This document shows, one piece after another, positions 1-10,660 of a stretch of DNA of 64,000 bases; position 1 is the first letter of the stretch; each line of letters starts with the position of its first letter. Below the pieces are notes generated by a model that saw nothing but the letters and a program-made list of their open reading frames with translations, was not told where the DNA came from and searched no databases. The stretch spans positions 18,600,001-18,664,000 of the forward strand of contig NC_091046.1 of the NCBI RefSeq assembly GCF_963966145.1, written 5' to 3'. The stretch comes from Tenebrio molitor (Eukaryota; Arthropoda; Insecta; Coleoptera; Tenebrionidae). The position numbers and the translations under genes are program-made.

Positions 1-601
1 TGTAAACTGGGTATGGCTTCCTTCGTAAACTTATTATTTGCTAAAAACGTCTTATGTACTTTTAAAGTATAATACAAACAACAAACCGTGCAAGGGTCCA
101 ACATGAGTATTGCCTGTTTGCTTCAACATCTCATTGAAACGTTCAGCGTACTTACAAGGATTTGGAAATCTATGCCGCGTTGGACCTAAACGATAACAGA
201 TGCAGACTCGCATCTTTATTTGTGAATTCAAAACTTTTTAACATTAAATGTCAAAAGTGACACAATTGAAAACATTTGTTTTATTTCTATGATTTAAATT
301 CCGACTATACACCCTCTGGTGGCTTGTGGTAGGTGCGCAAAAACATTTGCACAAAATTTGTAATGTGCTTTGCATTCTATAGTATTTTTATTTTATCTAT
401 AACTGGGACACAGTACTTAACAGGCCATGCACATGTTATGAAATTTTTGCCGCTTTCATGAGACTTTTATTTATTTTTTTTAAATTAACGATTGAATCTA
501 AAAATGTAGCGTTGTTTTGCAACCAATTCTAAAAATATTGAGTTGTTTTGCTCCCAATTTAACTCGTGTGTGTGAACCTTGTTAACTTTGAGTTGTACAT
601 T
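1..601. other. AT-rich DNA, no gene recognised
   Basis: I see no open frame with family resemblance and no clear repeat ends here. The missing 3' exons of the minus-strand lipase would be expected here or beyond the left edge. The sequence expected after GRITG (the LDPA motif of the family) was not found by eye. Confidence 0.4.
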
Positions 602-755
602 TCAAGGTTAAATAATTTTTGGCTCTGTAATTATGTTTTGTAAATATGTAGTGACATGCAGCTATCCAACATAACCAACGTGAACGGTGTTTACCTGCAT
701 GTCACTATTTACAAAACATAATTACAGAGCCAAAAAATTAAATTATTTGATCTTG
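602..755. repeat. Foldback (inverted repeat), about 60 bp arms
   Basis: Left arm 602-661 and right arm 695-755 are near-perfect reverse complements, with a 33 bp spacer. Both contain GGCTCTGTAATTATG or its complement. The left arm has a three-base insertion. No protein is encoded. Confidence 0.85.
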
Positions 756-783
756 AAATTGTCAACTCAACGTGAAGAACATA

Positions 784-1464
784 CCGGGTGTAGAATTGGT
801 TTACGAGACATAGGATTTTACATGTAAAAATAAAGAGTTTCAATTATTGGCTCCCCTAATAATTTTATGCCAAAATAATTAAAATGAAAGTTAGAGAGAA
901 TTAAAAATACTGTCTAATTCCACTCTTTGTTTTTTTCTAACATCTTGTGGTACTGAAAGAAAAGCAAGAAAGGAGTTAACACAAAAATACTAAAAAGTAG
1001 CACTAGTCGTGAAATTTGACTTTTAAAATACGATGTATTTGCCCTTCAAATGAAATCGTACAGGACTACAGGATAAATGAAAAGGTATCTTCCATTAAAT
1101 GCTCAAACTTCTCTACAATTCTTCCAATTGTTTCTATGACAGGAATTGATCGACCTGGGAAACCTGAAGCAAATGTTGCTTGGAAGTTGCTTAAAAAAGA
1201 TCCTCCATAATAACATTTAAAGAAAGAAATACAATTTCATGCTTAGTAGTACTTTTTACTGTTTTTGTGTCAACTTCTTTCTTGCCTTTCTTTCAGTACC
1301 ACAAGATGTTAGAAAAAAGTAAGACTGAAATTAGACATTAATTTTAATTCTCTCCAACTTTCATTTTAACTATTTTGCCGTAAAATTATTAGGGGAGCCA
1401 ATAATTGAAACTCTTTATTTTTACATGTAAAATCCTATGTCTCGTAAACCAGTTCTACACCCGG
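784..1464. mobile_element. TA-flanked MITE with roughly 200 bp terminal inverted repeats
   Basis: The ends are CCGGGTGTAGAA and TTCTACACCCGG, flanked on both sides by TA (782-783 and 1465-1466), as in Tc1/mariner-type insertions. The inverted repeats run about 200 bp inward and share blocks such as CAATTATTGGCTCCCCTAAT. A small interior open frame (1016-1210) resembles nothing I know and is not called as a gene. Confidence 0.8.
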
Positions 1465-1502
1465 TATACTGACTTATTCACATAATTTTGATGTTTTTTA
1501 TC

Positions 1503-1578
1503 TGGAGCGGCAACCATAAATTTTACATTCACTTTTTACGCCTACTTGGACTACAATCATTTAGAATAACTCTGTATA
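1503..1578. repeat. Fragment of the MITE family seen intact at 45377-45660
   Basis: About 75 bp match the reverse complement of the left end of the element at 45377-45660, including GGAGCGGCAACCATAAATTT. It ends in TAGAATAACTCTGTATA, close to that element's other terminus. It lies in the intron immediately downstream of the second visible lipase exon. Confidence 0.7.
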
Positions 1579-1651
1579 TTAGGTAATGCATGAAGTAGGT
1601 AAAATTTCCGATAATAATACGGAATCTGGAAAAGTGCGAATATTATCGTAC

Positions 1652-1897
1652 CTGTTATTCTTCCAATTTTTCCATTTTTTATTTCATGTCCGGCTATTCC
1701 AGCTACATGTGCTCCCAAACTGTGACCTATGAGATGCACGTGTTCTAACTCAACCCCACTTTTAAACAGCCAGTTTAGAAATTCAGCTAGAATTTTCCCT
1801 GCTTTTCGTGCTCCGCTTATTGCTGATAAGTATTCAAACTCGCATAACACTGACCAATCCATCCCAATCACGTTGTAATCACCAGAATCCAGATAGG
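1652..1897 (-). CDS. Lipase exon with nucleophile motif GHSLGAH (partial gene)
   Basis: This is an internal exon of a secreted alpha/beta-hydrolase of the pancreatic-lipase-like family. It reads YLDSGDYNVIGMDWS, then HLIGHSLGAHVAGIAGHEI, then GRITG. The Ser in GHSLG is the nucleophile that attacks ester bonds of neutral lipids or phospholipids. Splice sites seen on the minus strand are an acceptor TTATAG before 1897 and a donor GTACGA after 1652. The junction with the upstream exon is in phase (G|CC gives Ala). The exon ends in phase 1 just before the expected LDPA motif that carries the catalytic Asp. That exon and the catalytic His are not in the window, so this is a fragment or the gene runs off the left edge. 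Substrate specificity cannot be read from the sequence. Confidence 0.85.
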
Positions 1898-1923
1898 CTA
1901 TAAGGTAACATAATAAAAGGTAA

Positions 1924-2180
1924 GTGCTTATTCACAATGGACATAAGCTTGACATAAGGCATAAGAAATTCATGATACATGCAGTGGATATACTATTAAT
2001 TTTTACGTAACTTATGAGAAGTGACCTCAGTGAACATTATTGTGGTGTACAAAACGGCATGAAGAATCATATTCGAGTTATATGGACACATAAATTATTT
2101 TCCAATTGCCCAAATTGACAAATTATTCTTAGGTATCTCTTATGTATTTCTTATGTCTTATGTCCATTGTGAATAAGCAC
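1924..2180. mobile_element. MITE in a lipase intron, TAA target duplication
   Basis: The terminal inverted repeats GTGCTTATTCACAATGGACA and TGTCCATTGTGAATAAGCAC bound 257 bp. They are flanked by the direct repeat TAA at 1921-1923 and 2181-2183. A 3 bp TAA duplication is typical of PIF/Harbinger elements. It is noncoding and sits between the two visible lipase exons. Confidence 0.85.
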
Positions 2181-2220
2181 TAATAGTGATTTCTTATGTA
2201 AATTTAATGTAAATATCTAC

Positions 2221-2397
2221 CGTTTTTGTTAACAATAAAAATGTCTTCTTTAATGCTACTTTGAAATCCGTGAATTATAATCTTCGTTGGATGACTAATG
2301 TTATATCCTGATTTTTTATATCCACTCGAATCACCAATTTTCAAATTAAATGAAGGATAGTATCTAAAATATATAAGAATCTGTGAATTTTTTGTTT
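2221..2397 (-). CDS. Lipase exon with HGF oxyanion-hole motif (partial gene)
   Basis: The translation includes QILIYFRYYPSFN (the FxLYTR-like beta strand of the family) and HPTKIIIHGFQSSIKEDI. The HGF loop supplies the oxyanion hole of pancreatic-type lipases. The donor after 2221 is GTAGAT. The junction joins the exon at 1897-1652 in phase. The 5' boundary is less certain. I chose the acceptor TTCAG before 2397 because it gives phase 1, matching the signal-peptide exon at 30160-30094. An alternative is that the frame extends upstream to 2422, where a Met-Cys-Asp start is possible. Confidence 0.75.
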
Positions 2398-2546
2398 CTG
2401 AATTCACAGAAATATCACACATTTAAATGTACAGTTAATTTCAAAATAGAGTACACCTGAAAATCAGCGAAGTCGATTTATTACAATTTTTTCCACATGT
2501 AAAGATGCCTTTTTGAAATTTGAACGTCATTTTTTTTATATGTATA

Positions 2547-2758
2547 CAGTCGAATGCAAAAAAAGTAGACAAAAAGTTTTCGGCTGCTTGGTCCAGTCTT
2601 CCAGTTTTTCCATTTTGGTTGGCAGCTGACTACGACTGTATTCTTGATTGCCTAGCGCCTAGCCGAATGCAAAAATAGTGAGAAGAAGTTGTCGGTATTA
2701 GAAAAGCCACATTTATAAAATAAAATAATACATTTTTATCTACTTTTTTTTGCACAGT
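2547..2758. mobile_element. Probable TA-flanked MITE
   Basis: The left end CAGTCGAATGCAAAAAAAG and the right end with TTTTTTTTGCACAGT form imperfect terminal inverted repeats, with TA on each side. An internal copy of the left end (CCGAATGCAAAAATAG at about 2662) gives a direct-repeat architecture. The terminal bases align poorly, so the boundaries are approximate. Confidence 0.5.
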
Positions 2759-2759
2759 T

Positions 2760-2855
2760 ATCTATGCGTGTAGTGGGTCATTTTCTTACATATGTTTTTT
2801 TTACATTGTTGTAAGATTGAAATCATAGAAACATTACATAACAGTGTGTGAAATG
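2760..2855. repeat. Dispersed repeat, inverted copy at 16550-16660
   Basis: The stretch around the poly-T tract, TACATTGTTGTAAGATTGAA and the following ACAGTGTGTGAAATG reappears in reverse complement at about 16550-16660. The element boundaries are unknown. Confidence 0.5.
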
Positions 2856-2919
2856 CAATTCCACAATTCACACACATAGGCTTTTCTGTTTTTCACTTCA
2901 CACACACTTCACGCACAAA

Positions 2920-3308
2920 AATATTTACTTCCTGCACTTAATATAAAAATAACTATGTATTATATTTCGTGCGTGAAAATATTTATTGTGCATTCAAAGG
3001 CTTTCACTGCCTCGATCTGCGTCTCGGCGTAAAAGATCTTTTTCTATTTTGCACCTATGACACAGTCAGTACGACACACAAACGGGTTTCGAAAAGGAGG
3101 TCTTTTCGATACGCGTTTCAGGAACATTTACTTAAATTTTTAATGTTGGCAGTGACTCACAGTGGGTTGTTACTACGTGGTCACTGCACTTCACGACACT
3201 TTAAATTCAAAACTTACAATTGTTCGTCTAGTTACCAGCGTTACCAACCCTTCTATTTGCCAAATATAATTTTCCTAGCATTATGTTTTGTACTTTTTTT
3301 AAATTTTA
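2920..3308. repeat. Copy 1 of a tandem duplication, about 390 bp
   Basis: This matches 3475-3852 over its whole length at roughly 85% by eye. Shared blocks include AACGGGTTTCGAAAAGGAG and GGAACATTTACTTAAATTTT. The two copies are separated by the foldback at 3332-3453. Open frames here are not conserved between the copies and are not called. Confidence 0.75.
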
Positions 3309-3331
3309 GGGGCAAAATAGAAAAAATATTG

Positions 3332-3453
3332 TATTATACTCGTTTTATAAGCCATTTTGTCGCACTTGTTTTCTTTATAGCACTCGTCGCTGCGCTCGTC
3401 GTGCTCTAAAAAACGCGTGCGACAAAATGGTGTCTTATAAAACTCGTATAATA
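3332..3453. repeat. Foldback (ACTCGTTTTATAAGCCATTTTG-type family)
   Basis: Arms 3332-3366 and 3417-3453 are inverted, and the loop carries CGTCGCTGCGCTCGTCG. The same arm sequence appears at about 14150-14220, so this is a dispersed hairpin family. Confidence 0.75.
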
Positions 3454-3474
3454 AATTACTATTTCATGCCCAAA

Positions 3475-3852
3475 AAACACTCACTTTACGCACTAAATAA
3501 AAAAATAACTAGGTATTATATTTCGTGCCTAAACATGTTTTTTGTGCATTCAAAGGCTTTTAAGTAGGAGAAGTGAGTGTTTTTTGCACAAAAAACATAT
3601 AATAATTTTTTTTTTTCCATTTTGCACCTTTAACACAGTTACTATAACACTCAAACGGGTTTCGAAAAGGAGTTCTTTTAGATACCGGTTTCAGGAACAT
3701 TTACTTAAATTTTTAATGTTGGCAGTGACTGACGTTCACTGCACATCATGACGTGCGAACTTGCAATTGTTCATCTAGTTACCAGTGTTACCAACCCTTT
3801 ATATTTGCCAAATATAAATTTCCTAGCATTATGTTTTGAACTTTTTTTAAAT
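3475..3852. repeat. Copy 2 of the tandem duplication
   Basis: See the copy at 2920-3308. This copy has diverged by substitutions and small indels and encodes nothing recognisable. Confidence 0.75.
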
Positions 3853-3957
3853 TTAAATTTTTATCGTGTCACTAACTACAATGATCACTTTATGTTACAC
3901 ATTTATTGATAGTTATGAAGGCCATAATAATCGAATACCTCAGCTTCCTACGTTATA

Positions 3958-4797
3958 CCGGGTGTATTATGAAAAACCTTTGGTGCTATAACTTCGTTAT
4001 TTTTTTTCCGATTTTAATAAATGATACGTCAAACAAAATCGTTTTAGAAACACAATAGCCCGACATGCTATAATTTTTTTTTACATTATATTCTTTGACA
4101 GACCGCAGCTAACTTTGTTTTTTTAAGTTGCACTGTATATTTTTTTATCTTTATTCTAATAGATGTTTATCTTCTGAATACACAAACATTAAAATAAAAA
4201 AATCGAACATTTGTTTTTAATAAAAAAATTGAATTTCCAAAAATCAACTAACCATAACTTTACTATAAGTATAGCAAATGTTCGAAATTACCTCCATTCT
4301 CTCTAAGGCACATTCGACACCATCCACTGACGCCCATTGCGGCGTTTAATAAAAATTCTGGTGGTATTTGTTCACATGCTGCTACGATTCTTCTCTGTTA
4401 TAGGCCGGAGTCAAACAGACATTGTCTTGAATGTCCATAGCTCTCTTAGGAACTTTGCAAAATTAGAATGCACTTTTATTACTGTTTAATGTGACTGCTT
4501 GATTAAAAAAAAATACACTATTTTTTAATTTCTTCTTTTTGTTTCTATGCATGAGCATGGTTGTTTACATTTTCATATTCAAAATAAAAATCTCTATAAA
4601 ACCGAGCAAAAAAAGTTAACAATGCAATTTAAAAAAAAAAGTTGACCATCATCTGTCAAAAACAGAACTCAAGAACAAATACTGGATCAATTCAAATTGT
4701 AGCCAATTTAAAACGATTTTGTTTGACACATCATTTATTAAAATCGTATGAAAAGTAAGGAAGTTAGAGCACCAAAGATTTTTCATAATACACCTGA
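3958..4797 (-). mobile_element. Deleted mariner-like element with transposase remnant
   Basis: TA-flanked 840 bp element with roughly 110 bp terminal inverted repeats (start CCGGGTGTATTATGAAAAAC). The ends resemble those of the mariner-like copies at 50447-51662 and 57501-58228. On the minus strand, around 4440-4300, a decayed transposase tail reads DNVCLTP in one frame and IPPEFLLNAAMGVSGW in the next. This corresponds to the C-terminal region of the same family. It has frameshifts and is not functional. Confidence 0.75.
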
Positions 4798-4803
4798 TAT
4801 ATA

Positions 4804-5254
4804 CCGAGTGGAACAAAAGTATCAAATAATCGCTGTACCTTTTTAATTTGAAAAATTATGAAAAAATGTTTAATATAAAAATTGTTTGGTTTATTATCAT
4901 GCATGACGTTCAACAAAAATTGTCAACATTCTTGATATTGCATTTTATTACTTAGTAAGTTAATTTTATCACCTTTGTTTTTTTTTAAATTTTATTCTTT
5001 TTCCCCATAATGGGAAAACTGTATTTATGAATACAGAAAGATACGCTTGTTTGAAAATCACACAAAAAACGTATGGGTGCTATGTAAAAAACCAAAGTTG
5101 GTTGCCATAGCAGCGAAACAAAAAAAGATAGGGACAAAGTAGAAAGACCAGATGATGCAAGATAATACACCAATCAACTTTTATATTAAACATTTTTTCA
5201 TAAATTGTCAAATTAAAAAGTTACAGCCAATATTTGATACTTTTGTTCCACCTG
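4804..5254. mobile_element. TA-flanked MITE, about 80 bp inverted repeats
   Basis: The left end CCGAGTGGAACAAAAGTATC and the right end GATACTTTTGTTCCACCTG are inverted and flanked by TA. The repeats extend inward through a block with AAAATGTTTAATATAAAA and its complement. It is noncoding and abuts the elements on either side, separated only by TATA-type target bases. Confidence 0.85.
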
Positions 5255-5699
5255 TATACCGGGTGATTCAGATTGGTATTCGCGCCCCTACATTTTTTTT
5301 TGTATTAAGAAAAAAGTATAGCAAACCATATACAGGATGTCCCAGAACTGGCTCCCCAGAGAAAACAGGCATGCGCCGACAACAAAAGAAACTCTAAATT
5401 GACTAAAATAAATTTTCTGCTAGCTCAAATGACCGAGTTACAAAGTTTTTAATTTCACCAATCCCGGAAGCTCGTCCTCAGGTATTACTAAAAAATCCGA
5501 TCGGTTGCTAAACAACAACAAAAAATCTCTGATATCGCACAAATCAATAAAATGTTTGGGCAACTGGAATTTTGACGTTTTCCGATATAAAAATTCGTTG
5601 ACGTTTATCTGTCATCAACATCAAGACTTGACAATTGCAAAATTCGAAATAAAACAATAAAAATGGCGATTCTAAAAAGAACCATTTATTTAAATAGGT

Positions 5700-6360
5700 A
5701 ACAATGTTAAAGCAGATGTTCGAAATGACCACCATTCATTTATATGCACAATTGTGCTCTACGTAACAAACTTCTTGTAGTAGCGTTAGTTATCATTTCT
5801 TCAGTAACTGAAACAAAGCCTCCTGAATTCAAACTCTCAGATCAGCCTCTGAATTTATGGGCCGCCGATAAATGATTCAGATCTGATCAGATCTAAGCAA
5901 GAGGTACAATTTCAAGTAAATCAGGTAGCTCCGTTCCAATGAACTGAGCATATCTTGCCCCCGTTAATCTTGCGGGGAATTCAAACGGTCCAATCTAGAG
6001 CCGGGGATTCGGAATTTTAACAAATGGAAGGATCCACCACGCTTATACTTGCCAAACGATCGCCCAATAGCCCAGTCCACAAATTAACAGAAAACTTATG
6101 TTGAAAAATGAGAAATTATTCTCTTGGATTTTCCTCTGCCTAGATATGAAGGTTGTGATAATTGGAACAACCTTACCGGCAAAATAGCGACTCATCAGAA
6201 AACAGAATCCGTGACAAGAAGTGTGAAGCATCGTTTTGGTTTATTAACCATAGATAAAAGTCTCGCCTAATTGGATAATCCTCTGGCAGAAGATGTTGTA
6301 CTCGTGTATAGTGGTACGGATGCCTCCTTATCAGCTAGAACTCTCTGCAGCGAACTCTTG
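5700..6360 (-). pseudogene. Mariner-like transposase pseudogene, C-terminal half
   Basis: Frames on the minus strand, with shifts, recover fragments of a DDE transposase of the DUF4817-associated, mariner-like group: ILFSDES, FSVNLWTGLLGDRL, FIGTELPDLLEIVPLA, then TRSLLRRAQLCI and GGHFEHLL. Several stops and frameshifts separate them. The N-terminal half lies at 8165-7886, on the other side of a hAT insertion. Confidence 0.7.
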
Positions 6361-6468
6361 GATAAACCCAGTGGCGGCTCGTGACTTTAGGACTTGGCAG
6401 TGCTGCAGAGCCCAAGTCCAAGTGTAATAATAAATAAAATAAAACGAATACAAACTATAGTAACTATA

Positions 6469-6873
6469 CAAGGTGTTAGTAAATGGTTGGGAATAAATTT
6501 CAGGATAAACTCCTTATGAAAAATGTGGCTTAAAACCTAAATAAAGTTTTTCGTTAAGAGTAGTTTTCTCAAAAAATAAAATGTAGTCCACTGTTGGAGA
6601 ATTTCTCTAATTAGTTCATTTGTCTGCCTAAAATTGCATTGGTTTTGAATTTTAAAAAATTCAACTTTCCAGGTTTAAATTTTTTCTTTAAACCCATATT
6701 AAATCGTAGTATTTCAAAAAAAATACGGATATGCCAGAATACGTTTATTTTTGTTTTTTTCTTTTTTTGAGAAAACTACTCATTTTAACGAAAAACTTTA
6801 TTTAGGTTTTAAGCCACATTTTTCGTAAGGATTTCACCCTGAAATTTATTCCCAACCATTTACTAACACCTTG
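6469..6873. mobile_element. TA-flanked MITE inside the hAT element
   Basis: The ends CAAGGTGTTAGTAAATGGTT and AACCATTTACTAACACCTTG are perfect inverted repeats extending about 110 bp inward with minor mismatch. TA lies at 6467-6468 and 6874-6875. This is the innermost and youngest layer of the nest. Confidence 0.9.
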
Positions 6874-7032
6874 TACAGGTATTAAAATAGGTAGGTACAG
6901 TCGGGACATTTTTAGTTGGCAAATTCCAGCGTATACCGAATGGAGCTTCTTGTCTAGTCGTCATAGCTGGATACAGAAACGCAAGAGCCAGTGGCGTAAC
7001 ATTTAAAAGACGTTAGTCGCGTAGAATGAAAA

Positions 7033-7359
7033 TCAGGCGAGAAGGACCTGTGGGCGGAACTTAGCTTTGGCTTTCTCACTTAAATGCACTAAGTCATTAA
7101 TACCACTATTTGTCCAATGTAAATCATCCCCATAAAGTATGCAAGTAAAGCAAAATACGCAAATTTTAATTTCACAGCCACACATCCATTTGTATTTGCT
7201 GTAGATGTTCATGTTAAACTTTCGAACGTAAGTTTTTCCGCGACTTTTTGAGGAGCATTCGATAATTAACTCAGGTTTAGGACCTCCATTTCGTTTTATT
7301 TCCAGTTTTTCGTCAATACTTAGACGGGAAAAGTTTTGATATTTAGATGAAATATCCAT
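7033..7359 (-). pseudogene. hAT transposase N-terminal fragment (TTF-type zinc finger)
   Basis: The 108-residue frame contains YSKYKWMCGCEIKICVFC, then CILYGDDLHWTNSGIND and LVHLSEKAKAK. This pattern matches the TTF/ZMYM-type zinc-finger segment at the N terminus of many animal hAT transposases (known family knowledge). The rest of the transposase is missing inside the element. The Met start at 7359 is plausible. Confidence 0.7.
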
Positions 7360-7885
7360 TTTTATTATTTTATGTTAAACAACAATCCACTGAAAATTAG
7401 GAAGCGGCGGGCACGTGACGCAAAATCAATCCTAAATAAACGAGCCGTTGACTTGTTCATGTACTAATTCGCGTCACACTATCTGGCTACACGACTTGCA
7501 GCTCCGAGCCCATGCAAAACATGCATATAATACTTGGCGTTCATTGGTCAACTCAAGGCCAAGTATGATATTCAGGCTCTGAAATGCATTGAAACGACGA
7601 TTTTGACGTTTGTAGGTCGGCTGCAACGACTAGTTGACGTCACGAGGCAGGAGACGGAGTATCGAATGTATTGTGGATTGCCGATATAATACAAAATAGT
7701 GAATGTTGATAGATTGAAGCCGAGTCTGACGAGTGAATGAAAAATGCTCGGAAAAATGCAGATATTATTTCCTTTTGGCAAATCTTGAATTAAAAAATAC
7801 AATAATAACATAAATTATTTTTTCAAATTAAGAGCCGGTGCTGCAGCTCTGCAGCCCTTATTGAAAAACCGCCACTGGATAAACC

Positions 7886-8165
7886 CATTTCACGAGAAAC
7901 TGTTCGAATACTCCGGGTGCCGTCTTCCTCAAAGACATTCAATACGGCTTCCTCGTGTTCAACAGTCCTTACACTTCTTGGAGCACCCCTAACTTCTTCT
8001 TCGAACTGGCTGCATCTGACCCGTTTCTCGACTCCGAGCGATTAATTTCAGGATTGTTTTGTCTTTGTGGAAATTGTCACGGTACAACCTTACTGCTTCA
8101 CGTGCATTGTTCCCACATCGCGCAAAAGAAAGAATCATATCTACGTACTCAGAGGAAGAATGCAT
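7886..8165 (-). pseudogene. Mariner-like transposase pseudogene, N-terminal half
   Basis: From an ATG at 8165 the minus strand reads MHSSSEYVDMILSFARCGNN, followed by AREAVRLYRDNF, SVRTVEHEEAVLNVFEED and TRSIRTVSREMGL. This is the DUF4817-type helix-turn-helix start of the transposase whose C-terminal half is at 6360-5700. The frame runs straight into the hAT target site, so the hAT disrupted the gene. Confidence 0.8.
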
Positions 8166-8759
8166 GTTAAATGATACACTTGAATTAAATATTGCAGCGA
8201 AATTCTATAACAAATGTCAAACTGACGTAAACAATCATTCTAATAAATGTAGTGGACCAAATCAAATGGACAGAATTATAGAGGTTTACGGATAAAAAGG
8301 AAACCTAGGCAACGCAAAATTGCGATTATTCCACCTTAATGATGCTCAACTCTAATTGGTCAACTTCAGAATGTCTTTTCTCGGTTATCATTTGAGATAG
8401 GACTTTTTTTCTTCAAAATACACGTTAATATATTCGCCCTAAGGCTCCCTTTTTTCTTTGGGGAGCCAGTTCTGGGACACCCTGTATATTTGTAAATCGC
8501 TTGTGAATCTACAATAGATGATGTTGTCAAAACTTCTCTACGATGACATAAAATATGTCAAAGTTAAGACAGTCAACTTCTTTTTTTTAATAGTACACTA
8601 TACATTTCTTAGCCTATTCTTCTAAAGCTTTTTTTTCTACATTTGAATGTGTAAAAAATAAATGTCATTCATGCACTATCAAAATTCAACTTCATATTTT
8701 CATCGTGTATGCATTCAAAGCGGTATAGTCAGGAAGAAGTTAGGTTTCGAAGCCAGATG

Positions 8760-8849
8760 TTATAGCATAGTTATTTATTTAAATGTAGGTTATAGCATAG
8801 CTATTTATTTAAATGTAGGTTATAGCATAGCTATTTATTTAAATGTAGG
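8760..8849. repeat. Three copies of a 30 bp tandem repeat
   Basis: The unit contains TTATAGCATAGCTATTTATT followed by TAAATGTAGG. Two copies are identical, and the first differs by one base. Confidence 0.9.
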
Positions 8850-10384
8850 TACTGTGATGAACGCGGTATTTATACATTTTATTTTATTACCATCGCGGAA
8901 ATTATTCACCTTAAATTCAACAAATTCAAATTTGTCCAAACGACCTCCAAATTGTTTCTGTGCAATTTATGCATTCCATTTTTAAATACACACACGTCTT
9001 GTAAGTGTCAGAATGTTGAGAAAAACAGAGCCGTTCCCACGAAGGGTTTCCTGGAATTTAAGACCGTTGCAAATCGCAAAATTAACTTCTTTTCTTTCAA
9101 AAGGCCATGTGGTATTTCTCTAAGTTATCAGGGTGGCGAGACGCCCACCATACTCGACCAGTCGACCAAGCAAAGCATTCATTTGCATACAAAAAGATAA
9201 ATAATTTAATTGTTGTTTAAAATTGGAGGAAAAATAGAGATATAACGATAAGTAAATTAATACATCCGTTTAGAAAGAAGTCGCCGTGTATTTTGAGTGA
9301 CAAAAACAAAATTTAACTAGAATTAACAACGTTGATAATAATCCGATTGATCTGGGTTTGTCGTAAATGATGTTCCATTTAAATTTCACATAAGATGTTA
9401 CATTAAATAAGAAGTTTTGTTCGGGGTTGTTAAATTCATATAGTAAAATTTGTTAATTAGTTTAAATCATCGTAAGTCGGTCGATTTGTTTAAAATATTC
9501 ACAAATGAATTGGTCCACTAGAATTTGGTGTCTGCGATTTAGATTTTAAACACAGCGTCGCCAGCCAAGGGTGGTCCGTTTTGTTAAAGTGGCGAGAGAC
9601 GCGCTACAGATCGAGACTTTTAAGTAAGATATCGGATTACACTTGCACGTGTGGTCAGTGGTGGGAAAATTTAGCGAAATTAATAAATTCTTGTTTAAAC
9701 AAAGTCAAGTTACAAACCCACTATTTTAGAAATACGCGCTGTGTTTTTCTGAACATTTTGATATCCAATTTAACCCTAATTTAAGCGGGTGTAATCGTAA
9801 TTCTGATGTAGAAACCAATTTTCCTTATTTAATTATTGTAAGCAAATCTTGCACCGTACGATTACTGCCCATTTACTAACATAGTTTTACAAGGGAAGTA
9901 GGTAGAAATTTCTGTAAGAAAGGCGTAGAAAATCGTGAAAATGTAAAAATAGTACCGCTGTAGTACTGGGGGCGACATCTAACAAGGGGTAGTACTACGA
10001 AATTTACAGTTTTCTTACGTCTTTCTTCCATATGCTTTCCGTAAATTTAAACAAACAAAATTTGTTGTTACATTCATTAACCATCTTCAGTTCAACAATT
10101 AGTTGCAGACAGAACAACAACCAATTTTGGAGTTTAATTTCTCTTTCAGCGTAATTGGGGTTGATTCGCTATCGTTACTATGTTGTATTATATTGTCCAA
10201 TGGACAAACAAATTGTATGTTTAATAATGTTGATATTGCGAATCGAAAAACCACCCTAACTAGGAAATAATAATATTTTTAAGCGAGTTAAACGAGGTTT
10301 GATCGAATGCCAATGCGTCGTAAGAGTCAAATCTGCATAATTCCACACATATGGAAAGTGAGTAACAAGGGAAGGGGGGTAAGC

Positions 10385-10660
10385 GAGTTAGCGTCCCCTA
10401 TTTAAAGTTTTGGCACATTTGTTTAGAGGAATTCGATTTTTGACTGTCTTTCGAGCTAGTCGATATCCGTGTGTCTACCTTTGCGATTTTGTTTAAATTT
10501 TCCAAATTTAAACTATATTCTTTTTTTTATTAAATCACTTTAGCGTCGTTTAGAGTGCCGAGTGCTAATAAATAAGTTAGTGCCAGTTCCAACAACAGGT
10601 GCCGACGATCAACCAGGGTGTTAAACTTTCTAGGTAAGCCCGAGAAAGGGTTATATTATA
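10385..10660 (+). other. Possible degenerate LTR end with primer-binding-like site
   Basis: A TATTTAAAG box (about 10400), AATAAA (about 10568) and CAGTTCCAACA followed by GGTGCCGACGATCAACC (about 10585-10615) resemble the end of an insect LTR with its adjoining primer-binding site. No partner LTR or pol gene is seen, so this is tentative. Confidence 0.25.

Larger units (their letters stand above)
6369..7877 (-). mobile_element. hAT element with perfect 8 bp target duplication
   Basis: The 1509 bp element starts CAGTGGCGG and ends CCGCCACTG. It is flanked by the exact 8 bp direct repeat GATAAACC (6361-6368 and 7878-7885), which is diagnostic of hAT. It interrupts the mariner-like transposase pseudogene and itself contains a TA-flanked MITE at 6469-6873. 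A minus-strand frame retains the TTF-type zinc-finger region of a hAT transposase. The DDE catalytic part is absent, so this is a nonautonomous deletion derivative. Confidence 0.92.
5333..8484 (-). mobile_element. Mariner-like element nested in the foldback's left arm
   Basis: The ends CAGGATGTCCCAGAACTGGC and GCCAGTTCTGGGACACCCTG are flanked by TA (5331-5332 and 8485-8486). The intact right arm of the host foldback (about 12650-12675) shows the empty site, which proves insertion at a single TA. The element carries a minus-strand transposase pseudogene split by a hAT at 6369-7877. Confidence 0.9.

Noticed and set aside
1016..1210. Small frame inside the MITE at 784-1464, considered as a transposase relic
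   Set aside because: It lacks an ATG start and has no helix-turn-helix or DDE resemblance.
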